The translations under genes were made by a program, and so were the position numbers. Positions 24,782 through 36,581 of a stretch of 64,000 nt of DNA are shown piece after piece. Origin of the DNA: Gloeophyllum trabeum ATCC 11539 (lineage: Eukaryota > Basidiomycota > Agaricomycetes > Gloeophyllales > Gloeophyllaceae); assembly GCF_000344685.1 (NCBI RefSeq), contig NW_006920413.1, forward strand, positions 1,491,717 to 1,555,716. The letters are read 5' to 3'. The stretch's first letter is position 1; every line of letters starts with the position of its first letter. The notes under the pieces were generated by a model. The model was not told where the DNA came from. It was given only the letters and a program-made list of their open reading frames with translations, and did not search any database.

Positions 24782-27000
24782 ATGTCGGACAGTTGCAACA
24801 CGAGGAAAGTCGTCTATGGGCGTGTCCCGAGTGCCAGGGAGAGCCACACCCGCTTTTCCAGCTCCAGAGAAACCCACGGCGACTTCTCCGACACCCGGGA
24901 AGATTACGAAGTTGCTGAGAGTGAGGTCAGAGAGTACTTCACCGGCGGTAAGGCTCAGGATTCCTTTCGTGACCCTAGAGGCATCCAGCACAGTCCCTTC
25001 GACCATCGCAGGGAAACCCTCCCGCCCCAGTCACATACCCACGACTCTGACGTCGACGTCTCTTTCGAGACTGAGTGCGACTATGGCGGGAAGGAGGTCG
25101 AGCCGTGCACGCCCGACTGTGCTTGGGCCCCAGAAGAGAATCGTAAATGGATTTCCGCGGGGACACCGAGCCGGGAGGGTGGTCGTACCATCGTTCTTCT
25201 GTTCGACGGAACGTCGGATTCCTTCGACTCCACGGTTAGCTTTCCATCAACGTTTGATTTTATCAGGTTAATCTCATACTTTCATATGCAGAACTCAAAT
25301 GTCGTTCGCTTAACGTCTTTCTTGAGGAAGGATGACACGACCAAGCAGCTTGTTTATTATCAGGTAACATCTACTCTCGCTTTTTCCGAGTCATACTCAC
25401 GAGGATGAAGACGGGCATTGGCACCTACACGGACCCCTGGATTGTAACGCCGATCGTCTCTAAGATGTCCATGGTCCTTGACACGATGTTCGCCTTCACT
25501 CTCGACAGCCATATGAAACGTAAGTACATCGCCGCTCCTTGCTGTATATCGTCTCACCTAGTGGATAGATGGTTACAAGTTCCTCATGGACAATTGTAAG
25601 CATATCCAATATGTCGTTATTCATCCACTAAGCTTCTATAAGACACTGCCGGAGACAGGATATGCATCTTCGGGTTCACCAGAGGAGCTTACACCGCCAG
25701 AGCCTTGGCTGGGATGCTCCGGAAGATTGGTTTGTTATCGAAAGGAAACTGCGAGCATCTACCTTTCGCGTACACAATGTACAAGCGCGACGACCCAAGC
25801 AGCGAAATAATGAGTAGCATGTTCAAACAGACATTCTCGATCGATGTCAAGATAGACTTCGTGGGGGTCTGGTAAGTAGTCTTCGTGCATTGCCCTGAAC
25901 GTATGCTCAATCGGTCTTGCGTCTAGGGATACCGTGGCTTCTACCGGCCTCGTCACGAAAGATCTCCCTTTCGTCAACACCAATGACGGTATTCGCGTCT
26001 TCCGCCATGCCCTTGCTCTGGATGAGCGGCGGGGCAAGTTTATCCCTACCTTTTACAGGCAATCCAATGACACAAGCGCCGCATCCGGAGACGAGACTAA
26101 AACGACTGATGCCAAAGAAGTGTGGTTCGCCGGCGCCCACTGTGGTGAGTTCCAACAAGCTTGAGTGAATTAAACAGAAAATGACCTGACCTGCACAGAC
26201 GTTGGTGGCGGGTCGGTCAAGAATTCGGAACGCCACAGTTTAGCTCGCATCCCGCTCCGCTGGATGATCCGGGAGTGTTTCCGTGCCAATACTGGGATCA
26301 TCTTCGATGCTGAGCTGCTGCGTGACGAAGCTGGGCTGGACATGGTTCCTCTCAAGGGGTCGGTCACCGTCAGCGAGCGTCCTCTCCCGTTACAGCCCCT
26401 CGCGAGCGGTGATCATGAATTGGTCACGGGCCCTGCGAGCCAGACGTTCATACAAGCGTTCTTCAAGTTCTGGTGGAGCCTGCTCACGTTCCCCTACAAG
26501 CTGTTCTTTGGGCGTTACGAGCCTGCAGAAGAGGTGATTGCCAAGGCACCATTGGGCGAAGCCGAGGAGGAGCTGCGCGATGCGGTGCAGCCCGTGTACG
26601 ACCAGATGGAGCTGCATTGGCTGTGGCGTCTCATTGACCGAATCCCTTTCCGTGCGAAGAAATACAATGAATCGGACGAGAAGAAGGATACCTATCAGTG
26701 GGTGTAAGTGGACTCTTTCCCTTCGTGGGTATGGAATCCATGATAGCTGATACATACCCCTCCAGCCTGAATTTTGGATTTAGCCGGAAGATCCACAAGC
26801 CTATCATGGACAGAGGCAAAATCAAGGTGCATCGATCGGTGAAGACAAGGTTGGAAGCCCAGGAATCCTATGGGAACGCCAACCGCGTGCCGTATATCCC
26901 CAGGGTACGCCCTAACTTCGGTGGGTCCGGAGAACCCCGGCAGTTGTCCCTCGCGGACTGGAATGTAGAAAGCGCCAGCTGGTTCGAGTGGGAAGCGTGA
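24782..27000 (+). CDS. DUF2235 (Tle1-like alpha/beta hydrolase) protein with Ser-to-Thr nucleophile change
   Basis: Eight exons (24782-25234, 25292-25363, 25411-25519, 25569-25595, 25643-25871, 25927-26144, 26199-26703, 26766-27000) give 615 aa in one frame. The DUF2235 hallmarks appear in order: LLFDGTSDSFDSTNSNVVRL, TGIGTYTDPWIVTP, GDRICIFGFTRGAYTARALA (nucleophile elbow), DFVGVWDTVAS and VWFAGAHCDVGGGSV. The family contains bacterial type VI phospholipase effectors and many fungal proteins, and its elbow is normally GFSRGA. Here codon 233 is ACC, giving GFTRGA. A hydrophobic stretch (FFKFWWSLLTFPYKLFFG) may bind membranes. The N-terminal 120 residues are polar and probably disordered. Exon 4 is only 27 nt. 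The frame is otherwise intact, so this is a real gene with possibly reduced or altered activity. Confidence 0.85.
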
Positions 27001-27806
27001 TTTGGCTGGTTACCGTCATCCAGATATGATCCAGAGCAGGCTGGGTTTGATATGCATAGTGCACTTCGACGTTCATTTGGTTCATCTACTCATCACTGGG
27101 CACAGATAAGCAGCAGATCTCTTTCTCACTGTATCCTACGTCTCACATTCGTTTGGTTCTCCGGGCGTATTCACTGTGGTCTTGGAGGGGCTTAGGAACG
27201 TAGTATCTTTGGACTGATTGTCCGCACCGTTAATTATACTTATTGTAACTTGCCTATTATAATTATGTACCGCTTGGGGCTCTGTCAATCGCATGCGATC
27301 TGGACACAACCCTTCTCGAAATCCAGTATATAGGCGAGCAATTGCAATCCTAGCTTCATGATACCTTCATGTATCTTCCTTGAATCTGATCTGCCAGTGG
27401 GCGTTATACTTACATATGTCCTCGGACGTCCGACGTTCTGCGGCTATTGCCGTAACCTAGCAAACCTCCGCGCTGCGACTCCCGACTGCGTGTCGTTGGA
27501 TTACGGACTGTTTGTACTGACATTTCTTCATGAAGATTTCAGCTCGAAATGTAAACTGCGGGTAGGTTCCACGGCTTCCATGGCTTCTATGGCGAACAGG
27601 ACGGACCGCGACGGCATGCAGGGCATCAAGGGCGCCGCACTCGAGGCGCGTTCCGCGGACGCCGCCCAGAGGGCCGACGCAGGCAGCGGGATGGTTACAA
27701 CAGTCCCGGTCAGGATCGAGACGGGTACGGTAGGCGCCACGGGCCACACTTCCCTTCCCCGTTCGACGGGTGGATTCCTTTCCGCTGTTTCTGCTCCTCT
27801 GAAAGG
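27001..27806. other. intergenic, nothing recognised
   Basis: No supportable gene. A 177-codon frame at 27358-27891 overlaps the TATA box of the next gene and shows no domain. Confidence 0.5.
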
Positions 27807-27815
27807 TATAAAAAG
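27807..27815 (+). promoter_or_regulatory. TATA box of the following gene
   Basis: TATAAAAAG in a GC-rich setting, 115 bp upstream of the ATG at 27922. It is the clearest core promoter element in the window. Confidence 0.65.
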
Positions 27816-27921
27816 GGTGGGGTGCAGCCCAAGTCGTCCATCAACCGACTCTGCACTCCACCACAAGTCTACTTACTCCCCTCGTATCTGAAACAGAATC
27901 ATCGCTGTGCTGGTCACTATA

Positions 27922-28944
27922 ATGTCTCTCTCATCCATCCCGCTTTCTTCTCTTTCTGTCCCCACGCTCGACTCTCTCAGACACTCCTCATCTTCGTCTT
28001 CTGGTTCGACAAGCCAGTCCGGCTCCCTTATATGGGACTCCTGCGCGTCAGATAGTCAGGCTGAAACGGACATCACGCCGCCCCCATCGCCCTCCAAAGA
28101 AGCCATCGACTCTGTCCTTGAAGCCAGCCTTCAAACTCTCATCACGCTCAAAGTCAATGGAGACGCTGGCGTCGCCCCTGATGAGACACCACTGCAGTTC
28201 ATCAACGGCTGGCATACGAGCCGAGACGACAACACCAATGACCACGGCGACGCAGGCTACGACGCCGAGGAAGAACATGATACCCCCGGCCGTCCCAAAT
28301 CCAGCGCACTCCCACCAAAAAGCCAAAGCAGAGCTCGGCGTCACAAACGACGAACCCCAGTCATGGACGAGGAATCACCCATCCCGTCCTGGGGCGTATA
28401 CTCCGACGCCCGCGACATCCCAATCCGCAAGCGCCGCGCAGACCGCCGCAGAAACTTCTGCCATTCATTGGGCGCGGCCCCTCCGCCTACCAACTCCCTA
28501 GTCTACGCTCCGAGTCGCCGCAAAGCCTGTGTCGGGCTGGGGCTCGGCCTGCCGTCCGAACGCCACCTCCCGGCGATATCAGAGACGGACGTCCTCCCCG
28601 CAAACGCACCCCGTCTGCCGTTCAGCGCTTGCGCGACTCCAGAAGAGTTGCCCACCGACTACCTACAGCCGCTCCAAGAATGCCCGTCGCCCGTTGCTCC
28701 TCCTCCACCGTCGCCGAAACTGGAGCCGCAAGACATTATCTATATTCCCTCCCCTGTCGAAACCCTACCACCTCTGCTCCTAGTTCTCGACACGGTGAGC
28801 CGCGGGAGGTCGCTCATCAGAGGCATTCGCAGGCCGGCAGCGCGATGGGTGCCCAAGAGGAAGGTCCGCATTTCACTTTCCGTGCGCGGGCAGCCCCTCG
28901 TGTCGCCCATATTGGAGGAAGAGGAAGATGCGGCATATGCTTGA
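27922..28944 (+). CDS. hypothetical Ser/Pro-rich, mostly disordered protein (340 aa)
   Basis: A single exon from the ATG at 27922 (MSLSSIPLSSL) to the TGA at 28942-28944. It is rich in Ser, Pro and Asp/Glu. Short conserved-looking islands include SGSLIWDSCASD, PIPSWGVYSDARDIPIRKRR and TPEELPTDYLQPLQECPSP. The C-terminus is basic then acidic (RWVPKRKVRISLSVRG ... EEEEDAAYA). There is no signal peptide, membrane segment or enzyme motif. The TATA box and pyrimidine-rich leader suggest a regulated promoter. Function unknown. Confidence 0.65.
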   Translation: MSLSSIPLSSLSVPTLDSLRHSSSSSSGSTSQSGSLIWDSCASDSQAETDITPPPSPSKEAIDSVLEASLQTLITLKVNGDAGVAPDETPLQFINGWHTSRDDNTNDHGDAGYDAEEEHDTPGRPKSSALPPKSQSRARRHKRRTPVMDEESPIPSWGVYSDARDIPIRKRRADRRRNFCHSLGAAPPPTNSLVYAPSRRKACVGLGLGLPSERHLPAISETDVLPANAPRLPFSACATPEELPTDYLQPLQECPSPVAPPPPSPKLEPQDIIYIPSPVETLPPLLLVLDTVSRGRSLIRGIRRPAARWVPKRKVRISLSVRGQPLVSPILEEEEDAAYA

Positions 28945-29367
28945 TCATGATATCCGCTTGTTTGATATTCTATCGTTGCTTGGCCAGCACTGGTTGCTGA
29001 GCCGCTTTGTATAATAGATATACCACTTGAATTCTATAACTCTTCGTTTTCCGTCATGTCCCAAACATTATGCGATGCAGAGTGCTGAAGATAAAATGTT
29101 CCTTCACCCCGAGAGCCGCAACAATCAAACTTCGTTTCCCTTATCATCCTGCAATGTTGCAGTGACGTATAGAGGATGTACCGTACAAGCCAGGTAACTT
29201 AAGTAAGGGTTATACAACAAAAGACGGAAGGACGAGTCCGCCGTATTTGCAATCGTATGTATAAATGCAAATGTGTGATTAATACAAGATTGCGATATGT
29301 CCCTGTGAACAAGCCTAAATGATATATGGTACAGATACAGCACAACAGTCTATGAGCTCCACGCGGG
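28945..29367. other. intergenic between convergent genes
   Basis: AT-rich, no ORF of note; it contains the two 3' ends. Confidence 0.6.
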
Positions 29368-31245
29368 CTATGGCTCACCCAGTCTCAGCAGCACAGGACT
29401 CAGCGATGAAACCACCTCCACGCGCCCCTGCCCCGTCCGCCGCGACCACTTTACATTCGGTCGCGCCCCCCACCCTATCCACCCGTCCATCCGCGAGGTA
29501 GTATTATAGTCTAACTCAAACGTCCGTGTCCGTCCCTGTCCCAGCGGATCGACAGATGCCGACAGTTTGGCCGCTAGCACATTCGCCTCGTCAAATTTTG
29601 TGATGACCGAGAACGTGCCCTCGAACTTCTCGTCGACGGTGACGCTCGACTGGCCAAGGTTATTTTGGGACCGGAGGTGCATGTGTGATGGAGGGGTGGA
29701 TGGGTCGTGGGCGATGCTGAGGTTGAGGTTGCCGCTGAATGTGGTGACTTCGGAAAGGAATTGGGGAGGGAGGCTGGATGTTGTAGTTGGCGGTGCTGTG
29801 AGTACAAGAGTGACATTGGCGTCGATTCCGCTGATTTCGTGAGAGAGCCATCAGAGAAGTCTAGAGGCTAGGACAGAGATGCGTACCTATTGCCGGTGCT
29901 GATATCCATGATGGTAGGTTTGCCGCATTTCCGAGGATTGACCAGGGTAATATTGGCGTCAATGGGGCTGGAACACTTCTCAGCTATCTCCCGGCAAAGT
30001 AGTCGAAGAACAACGTACGCAGCAATGGTGTCAAGAATGAGGGAGCTGGAGGCATTGAACGTGCCGGAGATAGGTGCAAGTGAGCTCTTCATTACGACAT
30101 TGTCCGCTTGCACGGACTGAAAGGTACAATTCTATTAATCCGTTTGGAGGAAGAGTCGTTGAATGGACTTACACCAACAGTAATGGCAGACATGGGACCC
30201 TCGATGGTTATCTTCTCGAAGTTAACTTGAGGATATAACGAGCCAATCTTCTGCGTGAAGGACGGAAGGAAAGTGACGAGTGCTTCGATGGACACAGGAT
30301 TAGCGGAGTTGGAAGGAAGAAGCACGGTCATGTCGAAGTGTAACGAATCTGTCATAGCAAGGTTTCTAGGTACCTGAGGGCATTCAAATGATCCACTGTC
30401 AGGTCCGTGCATTAGATCACATACAAATGACGATACGCACGGTTATGGAAACTCCATCACTACCTAGGCCCCTGATGTGGCAAACATTCGTCTCTTTCAA
30501 TATAGCTTCGCTGGAATAGTTGAGGTTGACAAAGACCAGCGTATCTTGCTCCGTATGGTCCTGGTTCAGGTCAATGGCCAGCTGTCCCTGGATGAGGCGA
30601 GGCGAGTCCATATCCTGTGACACATTGGACTTGAAGACGATCGAGCTTGAGACAGGAAATCTGTACTCCAAGCTAGGGAGACGTTGGACGTTGACGCTAT
30701 GGGGAATTGGCGTATCAGCTTACCTCGACGTCCGGCTCCCTCCATCAATTGTCCATGTATTGCAGTCAACAACCTGACCTTCAGTGATGGGGAGGGCGAG
30801 CAAAGCAGCAGCACTTTCATCCCATGGAACGGGAAAAGGTTTCGACTTCTCGCGCCGCCGTAACCGCTGCTTGGGTATCAGTCTAAGCTCCCACCGAGCC
30901 CAATCCGTCCCAGCCAGCAAATGGACTCACAATAATGAGCAGCGGCACGCCAACCGCCAGTGTGATGAGAATGTAGATGATGAGGGCATACAGCGTCGCT
31001 CTCCAAAACCTCGCATCAGACTTGAAATCCAAGTAAACGCACTTCCGCCTCTTCTTCGCCTTCTTCTTCAAAGTTACTATGTCACTCTCCTGCGACTCAT
31101 TCTCCTGCAGTGCTTGTGATGTTTCATAATCAGGTAAAGGGTCCCGTCCGGGAACAGGTTCCTCTGGGTTTCTGGAAGTCGGACCAGCGACGGAGGACGG
31201 TCGAAGCTTACGTTGCTGCTGGTCTTCTTCGTCGAGAAGGATCAT
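29368..31245 (-). CDS. conserved single-pass (type II) membrane protein, unknown function
   Basis: Six exons (30931-31245, 30724-30869, 30441-30696, 30173-30373, 29887-30116, 29368-29830) give 536 aa. The start chosen is MILLDEEDQQQ at 31245; it precedes a polar cytosolic region ending in a strongly basic stretch (LKKKAKKRRKC). Next is one transmembrane helix (ATLYALIIYILITLAVGV, about residues 82-105). The rest is a long beta-rich extracytosolic domain with several N-glycosylation sequons (NYS, NAS, NIT, NVT, NLS, NTT). The topology resembles cell-surface or vacuolar proteins. I recognise a basidiomycete family but no function. Confidence 0.75.
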
Positions 31246-32178
31246 GGTAGAGCGGAGCTCATCGACCAGCCAGAGAAAGCGGAATAAAGGACAGAAACAG
31301 CGGTAAGGAATGAGCGATGGACGAAGGGGACTGGAAGATGAGACACCGAAGCCGAAGCCCACCCCCATTTCCCAATCGGGCGTATGACGGTTTACCGCCA
31401 CAATCACGTTTGCTTACAATGTTAAAAGCAACCTGCTGCGGGTTAGCGCTGTCGATCTCGACTGTTTCCTTGCTCCTTTACTTAGGTCCACAGCGGTAAC
31501 AAAATTCAACTCGCAAAATCGTTCCTCTTGAATTACAATGGAACATAGCCTGTGCAGCGTCGATCATATGTACATCGGCTCCTTGAGGGGCGCGGCATAC
31601 AAAGGTTTCTGTAGTAGCTTGGCAGCACTGCAATGAACTCTTGTTTGTTGGTCCTCGAACGCAGGGAATCCTTCTTGATCCAGCAAGCACGGCGCAGAGT
31701 ACCCGCCTTGTATTTCTGAAGCGCAATACTTGATTTACCTCCGTCCCGAGAAGAAACGTCATGCCAGAGAGCTTTGCCGCTACCATGCTACCCGAATACC
31801 AGGCAGTGGCTACTGTAGGTATGACGGTTCGACAATAGGCCTATCCCCGTGTCGGCGAGTCTTGTCCATGAAGGATACTGATCTGTGTATGAGCAGGAGC
31901 CAGCCTCGACTCATCACAGTGTAGCCACGGAACTACCACGCTTTCCAGGAGGATCATAGGGTGTGATATCTCGAGACAGCTCTGGTTTCTTTTTTTTGTT
32001 CATCCGGTAGCATGGGTTTTTGGGTACATTGACGACGATACAGTGCGAATCAAGAGAACCGACTGAATATCCCTTTGCTTCATGAAGCGTCCTTCATCTA
32101 AATGCGATTCGATCTATTTAACGGTTTTCCTGGCATCGTCTGATTGCTTGCGCTTACCTGGATTTTTCGCAACTCTAG
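31246..32178. other. intergenic, nothing recognised
   Basis: Promoter of the preceding membrane-protein gene and 3' flank of the GFA gene. Small ORFs without domains; a T9 run near 31990. Confidence 0.55.
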
Positions 32179-33243
32179 TTAGGCCTTCGGCCATCCAGTG
32201 ATGGTAAAGTGCCTTCCCAACTCCTGCACCAATTTCTTATTTGTTGCCTCCTGAACATAGCTAACTCTCTTGCCAAACACCAGCCAGTCTTCAACTCTGG
32301 CACCCTTCCCCTTGAACAGACCCACGCTGATATCCACTACTCCATCTCTGTTATCCGACCCCCAGAATACGGTCGCGCCGCAAGTACCACAAAAGCATCG
32401 GTACGCTCCATCTATCTTCTCGCTGTACCGCTTCTTCAAGGTGCCAGCATTAACATCCAACGGCTCTCCATTTGGCTGGAAGACGTTGCATTCCGGGACA
32501 AACGCCCACGCCTGTATATCGAACCCCGTAGCCTTGCAGCAACTCCGGCATGTACACAGTCCCGCGAGGTACTTCGTCCCGCCGGCTTGTAGCCACCACG
32601 TTTGGCCCTCCGGATTTTCGGCCTTGTCCCCGGGTACCATCAACTCTGGGAAGGGCGCACGTCGTGGCTGCCTCGAAGCTTCATTCGGGTGCGTGATGTA
32701 GAACGCCACTCCGCCGCAATGGCACCCGGCCCAAAGCTTGTCGTCCTCGGTGTCCTGGTTCCTTTGATTGTCGTCTGCGCTTGGCCACTCCGGCGGGAGC
32801 AGCTCGCTCTCGTGCGCTTCGCCCTTCCATCTCGGCAGCTCCTTCCCTCCCCAGTGCGTCAGCCAGGATGTGAACCCTCCGTCCCCTGTGTCTTCTACAA
32901 ACTCATGCCCGACGATCTCTACCGATGGTTGAAGCTCCTCGCCGTCTACCACCCCAGGACTGACGCCCCACTTCTGCCCAGTCTTCCCGAATATGTGTGA
33001 GCCGCAGTCCGGGCAGAAGTACTTGGTTGACAGCGGGGTAACTCGGTACTCTGTGAGGCGCTGTATTCCAAGGGGCTCTTGGGTAGTTGGTAAGCGATAC
33101 ACATACAGCCCACCTGTCCAGCGGCGACAGCTGGTGCAATGACACGGGATCTTCTGGATCGTAGAATCTGCATTGACAATGACATTTGCGACGTACTTGC
33201 CGCAGTAGCAGGATACATGGACTGTCGATGTTCCTTGCGACAT
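32179..33243 (-). CDS. protein with two tandem CENP-V/GFA (DUF636) zinc domains
   Basis: A single exon of 354 aa from the ATG at 33243 (MSQGTSTVHVSCYCGKY). The frame is open 27 codons further upstream, but this ATG places the first zinc motif at the usual distance. Domain 1 is at about 8-140: SCYCGKY, CHCTSCRRWTGG, FCPDCGSHIF. Domain 2 is at about 175-345: AGCHCGGVAFYI, CTCRSCCKATGF, RCFCGTCGATVFWG. These cysteine sets bind two zinc ions in the glutathione-dependent formaldehyde-activating (Mss4-like) fold. The substrate is not predictable, and fungal members are usually annotated only as GFA-domain proteins. Confidence 0.85.
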   Translation of the reverse strand: MSQGTSTVHVSCYCGKYVANVIVNADSTIQKIPCHCTSCRRWTGGLYVYRLPTTQEPLGIQRLTEYRVTPLSTKYFCPDCGSHIFGKTGQKWGVSPGVVDGEELQPSVEIVGHEFVEDTGDGGFTSWLTHWGGKELPRWKGEAHESELLPPEWPSADDNQRNQDTEDDKLWAGCHCGGVAFYITHPNEASRQPRRAPFPELMVPGDKAENPEGQTWWLQAGGTKYLAGLCTCRSCCKATGFDIQAWAFVPECNVFQPNGEPLDVNAGTLKKRYSEKIDGAYRCFCGTCGATVFWGSDNRDGVVDISVGLFKGKGARVEDWLVFGKRVSYVQEATNKKLVQELGRHFTITGWPKA

Positions 33244-33716
33244 TGCTTGAGACGTTATGGAGTCTACGGCTTTATAACATCGGAGTAAGTTCGGTCCCAC
33301 CCACCTTGCGCCCACCGATGCCATACCGATATATTGTAGACCTACAGGACGTTTATATCATATGATTCATATCTATCTTATCATCGGCGCTCTATGCGTT
33401 CGGACGGCATCGGACTGTACCATCCTCCCACTCGAAAGTGCGACGGCCTGCTCCGGTGACGGCCTCAGGCAAACCGGGGACGCTTTCGCGCATTGTTATA
33501 ACACGCCAAATAATTCCTTCCGGATACAAACGTGTCTTTCCTTATAATACAGCGAATGCAGTCGGACTGAACGAGTACAGGGACAACGGAGGAGACGCGT
33601 ACGGCTACATGCGAGGAACAATGTCCGAAATAATTGCAAATGCAGAACACGATGGCACGGCCATGTCAAGATACGGGTATATGACAAATGCAACGATGAC
33701 TACAGCGGCAGGTCGA
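33244..33716. other. intergenic, nothing recognised
   Basis: Upstream flank of the GFA gene and 3' flank of the next minus-strand gene. Confidence 0.5.
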
Positions 33717-36344
33717 TTACCCTTTGGACGAACTGGCGGCTACAGATGCGACGGTTGCGGTGCTATCGAGCGAGGAAGTGCGATTCTTCTTGCGGTACGG
33801 TCTTTTCTTAGGGGCCTGGGTTTTAGGGCCTTCGGGTGTCTTATTGATCTTAGCTTCTGCTTTGGACCCGGAAGTAGCCTTACAATGGGTGACGGGCCAA
33901 CAATCAGAAAGCACCAGGCGAATGAGTAAGTACTCACTGCAACAGGGACGCGTATGTCACCCGACTTAGTACCGGTATGTCGAGACGTGCCACGCTGGGC
34001 AGGAGGCCCAGCAGGACGACGTCCCCGCATCTGCTGGGGCTTCGGTGACGTCATACGTTGCAACTGATCACGCGTAGAGTATATCTGCACAGGGACTTCG
34101 TCTCGCGCGCCTCCAGGACTGCGATGGAAAGAGTAAGCTCTAGACGGTGACGGTGAGCGGCTCGCATGATGAACGAAAGATGGTTCTTCTTCGGCCTCAG
34201 GCACAGCAGACAAGCGGCGCTGTATGAGCTTAGCCAGTGGTATCGACCTCGGTTGCTGACCTGACAAAGTCCGCACTTTGGTATGAGTCTCCGGAGACTG
34301 AGGAGAAGGAGGCGTAGACACAGCATCTACAGAATGAGAGCCAAAGGGATTTGTATCTAGTCGACGAGAGATAGATAGGTTCTGCAAGGGCGTATTCGGT
34401 GGTACACGGAGCCTAGGTGGGGAACTAGTAGCTTGAGGAGAAGAGAGTGTTGACGAATGATTATTCGGTTGCCTACTAATATAGGGTTGCAAAACAGCGT
34501 TCGTTACCGACGAAGACAGAGGTCGAGAAATTTTAGATCCATGTATCGGAGCTGGCGGAGCGAGAGGCGGGGACACATCAATGTTTCGAGAAGAAGCGGA
34601 GCCCAGGCGTTCATACAGAAGTCGACGAAGCTGCTCGGTCATACCTAAATTGCCGAGCTGGATGCCAAGATTGTTAGACAGACGAGGCAGATGAGCTACG
34701 GCTAGCTCAGGGGGAGAAAGCAAAGACTCTTGATAGGGAGAAAAGTCAGACGACCACAGCGGAGACGATGTACTCGGTGGGGTCGGAAGTAGAGTCTGTC
34801 GTCCAAGTGGGAGCTGCAGATAAGGCTGCGTCAGATCAATTGTAGGCAAGCGGCGATGGGAGTAGTGCTGCGGAGGCGAAGGCTGAGCGGAGCGCGGTTC
34901 TACGACGAGCTTGGGATGGTAGAGCCCTTCAAGAGACCCAGTAGGAACAAAAGCAGGAGCGCTGGCCTTCAGTAGATGCGCCATATCATTGGCTGGTCTT
35001 GGGTTCATACCGGGTCCTTGGATGTTCAGGCTGCGGTTGGCAAGTAGAGTTTTCCAAGGAAGCGGCAAGTCCTCAAAGGCTAGCGGCGAAAGCTCTTGCC
35101 TCTGTTGAAGTCCTGATTCAGCCCTGTTGAGGTGCCCGCCGCGGAGCAGGTCCGAGGACATTAGCCTTTCGTCCGCGTATAGTTCGGGCTGGCTCATCGC
35201 CGCGGAAACATCATTCTCTGGTCCCTTGCCTCGGGCCGATACTGAAGCATTCGCATGAGCGACTGAAACTCTTCGGTAGATCCCCCCCGTCCCTGGCGAC
35301 GGGTGGGCTGCGTTAGCCGAGAAACTTGAGGACGTGGTGAGTCGTTCCATCGGCTCCTGTGTGTGTATCTTCTGTAGACGAGGCGGTAGTTTCTGAGATG
35401 CATAACCTTCTCCGCGAGATCTTTGAGTGGTGCCTCCAGACTCATATCGAGCGTCACTAGTCTGAACGTTTTCGGAATCCAGACCCCATATAACTCGGGG
35501 TAGATGTTCTGGTTCTTCGATGATTGTTCCTTCCGCACCTCTATATAGCGACATCAAACAGCCAAAAAGACAGATACGTGAGATATTGCGTACGAAGGGC
35601 AGCGCGCGTATGGCAATGATAACGGGCCATGGAGGGCGGGAATCGGCCGAGGAGGCGAATTCGTCCAAGTGATCCAGCCTTCAACAAAGGTACATTAGCT
35701 CTCAGATACATCCATCTATTGTTAAGTTTACCGCCGTCATTGCTGGGATGCGGTCGTGTGCTTGGATCCGTTTTCTTCCTCCTCAAGAAAACATCTGGAA
35801 GCTGAGAATTGCTCGCTATAATCACAACTGACTCCGGAGAGGACGGCGGGGATGGCGTCCTCGGAGTATCGTGGGAGTACGTCCGAGTACGAGTTCTCCT
35901 CCTGAGAACGTATCCTTCATCCCGGGAAACATCGGAGTGGTCCTGGCTGAGAGAATGGTCTTGCCTCGAAGCGGGGCTCGAAGTAGAGAAAGACACCGAG
36001 GCACGCCTCCTCTCCGGCATGGACACCACGCGGACGGTGGTAGACTCCACAGCAGCCTTGACAGAATAGGGGGCCTCCGTTTCTGGGAGAGACACGATCC
36101 GCCCGCTTTGCTCTTGAAGCCGCAAGGGTCCACGCCGACTCAGCTGTTGATAGCCATACGTACGCCGCTGAGTATGAGACAAAGGAACCTCAGACCCATC
36201 CTGATGGCTGGAGTGACTATATGCGTCATTAAAAAGCGGAGAATCGTGCAGTCGACGTGCACCGAGAGGGGCTTGTCTTGCACCAGCTTGAGCAGTTGAA
36301 ATAATCGGAGAGGTCTGAACGCCGCGGTCCACATAGTCCTTCAT
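33717..36344 (-). CDS. large Ser/Pro-rich disordered protein, unknown function
   Basis: Exon 1 starts at the ATG at 36344 (MKDYVDRGVQTSP) and runs to a GTAAAC donor at about 35731. The main exon starts near 35545 (AEGTIIEEPEHLPRVIWGLD) and runs to a GTGAGT donor near 33930. A short last exon (SGSKAEAKINKTPEGPKT, KKRPYRKKNRTSS) ends with TAA at 33717-33719. The product is about 800 aa of low-complexity Ser/Pro/Arg sequence with many SP/TP and RxxS sites. This suggests a phosphorylated regulatory or scaffold protein. No domain is recognised. The first intron (about 185 nt) is longer than typical here and may hide a small exon. Confidence 0.6.
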
Positions 36345-36581
36345 CTGCAGGTAGGTGGAGGATAAAGGGTACAAAGCGACTTAGAGGTTCTCTCGAGGAC
36401 ACATGAAGAGCAGGAGGAATGAGGGTAACTCGCGGACTTCGAATTCAGGACGCGTAAATAGTGGCAAATATCATGTCACGTGTAAGCGCTTCAATATAGA
36501 CAGGCTCGCATTCTTTACGTTCCTACTATTTGACGCGTCTACGCCAAAGCCAAAGGAGGCGGAAACGAACTTGTAACCAAC

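Noticed and set aside
27358..27891. 177-codon ORF
   Set aside because: It spans the TATA box and leader of the gene at 27922 and has no domain.
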